Assembly: GCA_944388825.1 (NCBI GenBank)
Contig: CALXKG010000079.1
Location: forward strand, 1-8,544
Direction: 5' to 3'
From: an uncultured Clostridia bacterium
GTDB lineage: Bacteria; Bacillota; Clostridia; Oscillospirales; Ruminococcaceae
DNA length: 8,544 bases
Position numbers and translations under genes: made by a program. Numbering within the stretch: position 1 is the first letter of the stretch; each line of letters starts with the position of its first letter. A model generated the notes under the pieces. It saw only the letters and a list, made by a program, of their open reading frames with translations. It was not told the origin of the DNA and did not search any database. Shown piece after piece: positions 6,717 to 8,544 of this stretch.

Positions 6717-8363
6717 ATGGTGCAGTTTCCGGCTTTTGGCCGCCGCCGCGCGCGGTTTCTTGCCGTCTCCTTCCTGCTGGTGCTGGGGGCGGGGCTGCTC
6801 GTTTCGGCGGCGGTGCAGATCGCCCGGCGGACGGCGTTTTCCCGGGAAATCCTCGCCCTGCGCTATTCCTTTGGGGAGGAGGCCACCGGCCTGCCGGGGG
6901 CGGAACAGTACCGGGAGGGCGTCCCGATGGAAGAGATGGACTTCCCGGCGCTGTGGCTTACGCCGGATGAAAACCGGTGGCATACGGAAAAATATCCGGT
7001 TGAGACGTACCCGCTGCTGGACGACCTCACCTATTACCGGATGGAGGATGGGCGGAAGGCGGCGGCGCTGGTCATTCCCCGGGGGACGCAGATGCCCTGC
7101 CTGGACGAGGGGCTGACCCGGAATCCGCAGTTCGGGTATGGGTTTTACAGCTATCCGACCGATGAGGCGGGATGGCGGTATGCGGCGCCGTTTCGGATAG
7201 CGGGGGAGGAAGACCTTTTTGCCGGTGCGGAGGCGTCTGTCCTTTCACAGGAAGAGCACCCGTTTTACTATGTCCGGCTGGAAGATTTGCAGATGGTGTA
7301 CGACTCCCGGTGGCAGGCGCTGGAAGCGGCGGGGTACGATTTCCGGGAGGAGATCTATGCCAGGAATGCGGCCGTAAAGCCCGTTTCGCCGATGGAGGTC
7401 AAGCGGTTTGACCGGCTCCACCGGGTAGACTTCGCCCTTTCCCGGGCGGGGGTCTATCTGTCGAAAGACCTGACGGCCCGCGGCTGGAGAGGGGAGGATG
7501 CCGACCGGATGGGATGGGCGGCTGCCGCGCTGGCGGGAGCTGTCTTCTGCCTGCTGAAAGGGAAGGGGAGGACACGGCTTCTGGCGCTCCTGTTTGCCGG
7601 GCTGTCCGCCGGGGCGGCCCTCTCTGCCGGGGCGGGCGCCGCGGCGCGGTGGGCGGAGCACCGGACGCTGGCGGCGGTTTTCTGGGAAAACCTGTATACG
7701 GGGGTCAACCGGCTGCCAAGGGGATACAGCGGCCAGTACCGGGAGGGCGTCCCGATGGAAGAAATGGACTTTGCCGCTTTTGACCTGGGGCCGGACGCAT
7801 TTGCGCCGGTCGGGCGGCCGTCTGCCGTCCATGTGTTTACGCTGTCGGCGGATATCACCTACTACCGGGATCATAATGGGCTGAAGCTGCCGGTCAAGAC
7901 GATCCCGGCGGGGACGCAGCTGACCATCCGGAGCGGGGATGGGTATACGTTTCCCTATGGATATGGGTTTTCCAGCTATCCGACCTATCAGGCGGGATGG
8001 CGGTATGCGGCGCCGTTTGAGCGGGAGACCGCTTTTGCCGCGGAGTTTGCCGAAATCATTGTCCTGACCCAGGCGGAAACCCCGTTTTACTATGTCCGGA
8101 TAGAAGACCTGGCGTCCGCCTATACCGACTATTGCCGGGCGGCGGAAGAAGGGTGGGCGGAAATCCCGGCAGGGGAGCGGGCGAGGCAGGTATACCGGAC
8201 GGTCACATATCTGGATCAGGGCCTGCTGGATACCGGCTGTTATCTCTCGGATGATTATCTGATGGCGTCTGTCCTGCCGGACGATATCCGGGCGGTGGTA
8301 TGGGGGATGGGCTGCCTGCTGGCGGCGCTTGTCCTTTTCGTCTTCGCAGGAAAAAACGCATAG
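6717..8363 (+). CDS. Unrecognised membrane protein with tandem internal duplication
   Basis: I do not recognise this 548-residue protein. It has four likely membrane helices (about 13-34, 264-280, 288-309 and 525-544) and two soluble segments of roughly 200-230 residues between them. Positive charges (RRRAR at 9-13, KGKGRTR at 281-287, a Lys at 546) predict both termini and the middle loop inside and both large domains outside. The halves are homologous: QYREGVPMEEMDF (64-76 and 340-352), LTYYR/ITYYR, YGF.SYPT then AGWRYAAPF (151-159 and 426-434), FYYVR.EDL (183-191 and 457-465) and YLS.D (247-251 and 509-513), followed by a helix in each. It is thus a fused duplicate of a two-helix protein of ~275 residues. 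No enzymatic motif, lipobox or cell-wall anchor is visible. It has its own promoter and a codon style richer in GCG and GGG than the operon upstream, so it need not be functionally linked to it. Reading frame and topology are fairly sure; function is unknown. Confidence 0.85.
   Translation: MVQFPAFGRRRARFLAVSFLLVLGAGLLVSAAVQIARRTAFSREILALRYSFGEEATGLPGAEQYREGVPMEEMDFPALWLTPDENRWHTEKYPVETYPLLDDLTYYRMEDGRKAAALVIPRGTQMPCLDEGLTRNPQFGYGFYSYPTDEAGWRYAAPFRIAGEEDLFAGAEASVLSQEEHPFYYVRLEDLQMVYDSRWQALEAAGYDFREEIYARNAAVKPVSPMEVKRFDRLHRVDFALSRAGVYLSKDLTARGWRGEDADRMGWAAAALAGAVFCLLKGKGRTRLLALLFAGLSAGAALSAGAGAAARWAEHRTLAAVFWENLYTGVNRLPRGYSGQYREGVPMEEMDFAAFDLGPDAFAPVGRPSAVHVFTLSADITYYRDHNGLKLPVKTIPAGTQLTIRSGDGYTFPYGYGFSSYPTYQAGWRYAAPFERETAFAAEFAEIIVLTQAETPFYYVRIEDLASAYTDYCRAAEEGWAEIPAGERARQVYRTVTYLDQGLLDTGCYLSDDYLMASVLPDDIRAVVWGMGCLLAALVLFVFAGKNA
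6906..6943 (+). repeat. Internal direct repeat 1, copy A
   Basis: A 38-base stretch encoding QYREGVPMEEMDF recurs at 7734-7771 with one difference (a silent G to A in a Glu codon). The offset is 828 bases, exactly 276 codons. It is part of the internal gene duplication. Confidence 0.9.
7165..7193 (+). repeat. Internal direct repeat 2, copy A
   Basis: A 29-base stretch encoding AGWRYAAPF is identical to 7990-8018. The offset is 825 bases (275 codons). A flanking 13-base block (7148-7160 and 7973-7985) is also identical. Confidence 0.9.
7259..7277 (+). repeat. Internal direct repeat 3, copy A
   Basis: A 19-base stretch encoding PFYYVR is identical to 8081-8099 (offset 822 bases, 274 codons). 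The shrinking offset (276, 275, 274 codons) shows small in-frame length changes between the two units. Confidence 0.88.
7734..7771 (+). repeat. Internal direct repeat 1, copy B
   Basis: Second copy of the 38-base repeat at 6906-6943, matching at 37 of 38 positions. Confidence 0.9.
7990..8018 (+). repeat. Internal direct repeat 2, copy B
   Basis: Second, identical copy of 7165-7193. Confidence 0.9.
8081..8099 (+). repeat. Internal direct repeat 3, copy B
   Basis: Second, identical copy of 7259-7277. Confidence 0.88.
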
Positions 8364-8368
8364 CCAAA

Positions 8369-8395
8369 AGCCGCCTGCCGATCAAGCAGGCGGCT
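8369..8395 (+). terminator. Hairpin after the membrane protein gene (probable terminator, polarity uncertain)
   Basis: A perfect 10-bp G-C-rich stem (8369-8378 with 8386-8395) closes a 7-nt loop, 5 nt after the stop codon. There is no plus-strand T-run after it. It is preceded by AAAA, so on the minus strand it would be followed by TTTT. It may terminate the membrane protein transcript weakly, act in both directions, or serve a minus-strand gene beyond the right edge. Confidence 0.6.
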
Positions 8396-8484
8396 CAGGC
8401 TGCCGAAAAACCAATGAACAAAACGCAAAATTGGCGCTGGCGTGAAAATCACGAAGAAACGGGCGGCGATCAGAAGTTTAGGGT

Positions 8485-8529
8485 CCAGCCCTTTTTAAAG
8501 GGCTGGCAGGAGTGGAGAGGGCAGAGCCC
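8485..8529. repeat. Paired inverted repeats in the non-coding tail, possible dispersed intergenic element
   Basis: Within the otherwise empty tail (8396-8544), a 10-base inverted repeat (8485-8494 with 8497-8506, loop in the T/A centre) is followed 12 nt later by a second short one (8519-8522 with 8526-8529). Both contain the GGGC/GCCC motif. The overall look resembles GC-rich intergenic repeats I associate with Oscillospiraceae genomes, but I cannot confirm other copies from this window. No convincing gene is seen in this tail on either strand. Confidence 0.4.
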
Positions 8530-8544
8530 TTTCCCAGGCGCTCA

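Noticed and set aside
8203..8452. Short minus-strand frames at the right end
   Set aside because: They mostly overlap the membrane protein gene and its terminator hairpin and have no recognisable protein features.
8411..8453. Small inverted repeats (CCAAT/ATTGG and CGTGA/TCACG) in the tail
   Set aside because: Five-base arms with short spacing are expected by chance and show no further symmetry.

Overview
The window looks like chromosomal DNA from a GC-rich member of the Clostridia, perhaps an Oscillospiraceae-type gut bacterium. This placement is an inference. It rests on strong AAGGAGG-type ribosome binding sites, a transketolase split into two genes, a short Clostridia/Bacillus-type transaldolase, heavy use of GCC/GTC/ATC/GGC codons and a GC-rich hairpin sequence at the right edge. 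No rRNA, tRNA, CRISPR array, transposase or phage gene is visible.

Positions 1-6576 carry six co-directional plus-strand genes that read as one sugar-catabolic operon. In order they are a 5'-truncated L-fucose/L-arabinose isomerase-family protein (1-990), the two transketolase subunits (1011-1832 and 1825-2757, overlapping by 8 nt), an FGGY kinase close to glycerol kinase but with altered substrate-pocket residues (2821-4278), a transaldolase (4318-4977) and a cytoplasmic clan GH-A-like glycoside hydrolase of the DUF5060/DUF4038 type (5047-6576). A strong GNRA-capped intrinsic terminator (6602-6633) ends the block. A GC-rich hairpin precedes the kinase and a second hairpin precedes the hydrolase; neither has a good plus-strand U-tract, so they may tune expression inside the operon.

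The gene set suggests a route of glycoside cleavage, aldose-ketose isomerisation, ketose phosphorylation, transketolase transfer and transaldolase recycling. DUF4038 is the domain associated with the GH140 apiosidases, and a known non-oxidative D-apiose pathway uses an isomerase, an FGGY apulose kinase and a split apulose-4-phosphate transketolase. The best working hypothesis is therefore a D-apiose (or other branched/short sugar) utilisation operon fed by a cytoplasmic glycosidase. An ordinary pentose or sugar-alcohol pathway remains possible.

Downstream, a near-consensus promoter with an extended -10 (6659-6688) drives a separate gene (6717-8363) of unknown function. Its product is a four-helix membrane protein built from two tandem copies of a helix-extracytoplasmic domain-helix unit; the duplication is still visible in the DNA. 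It ends in a hairpin (8369-8395), followed by a short non-coding tail with further inverted repeats that may belong to a dispersed intergenic repeat.
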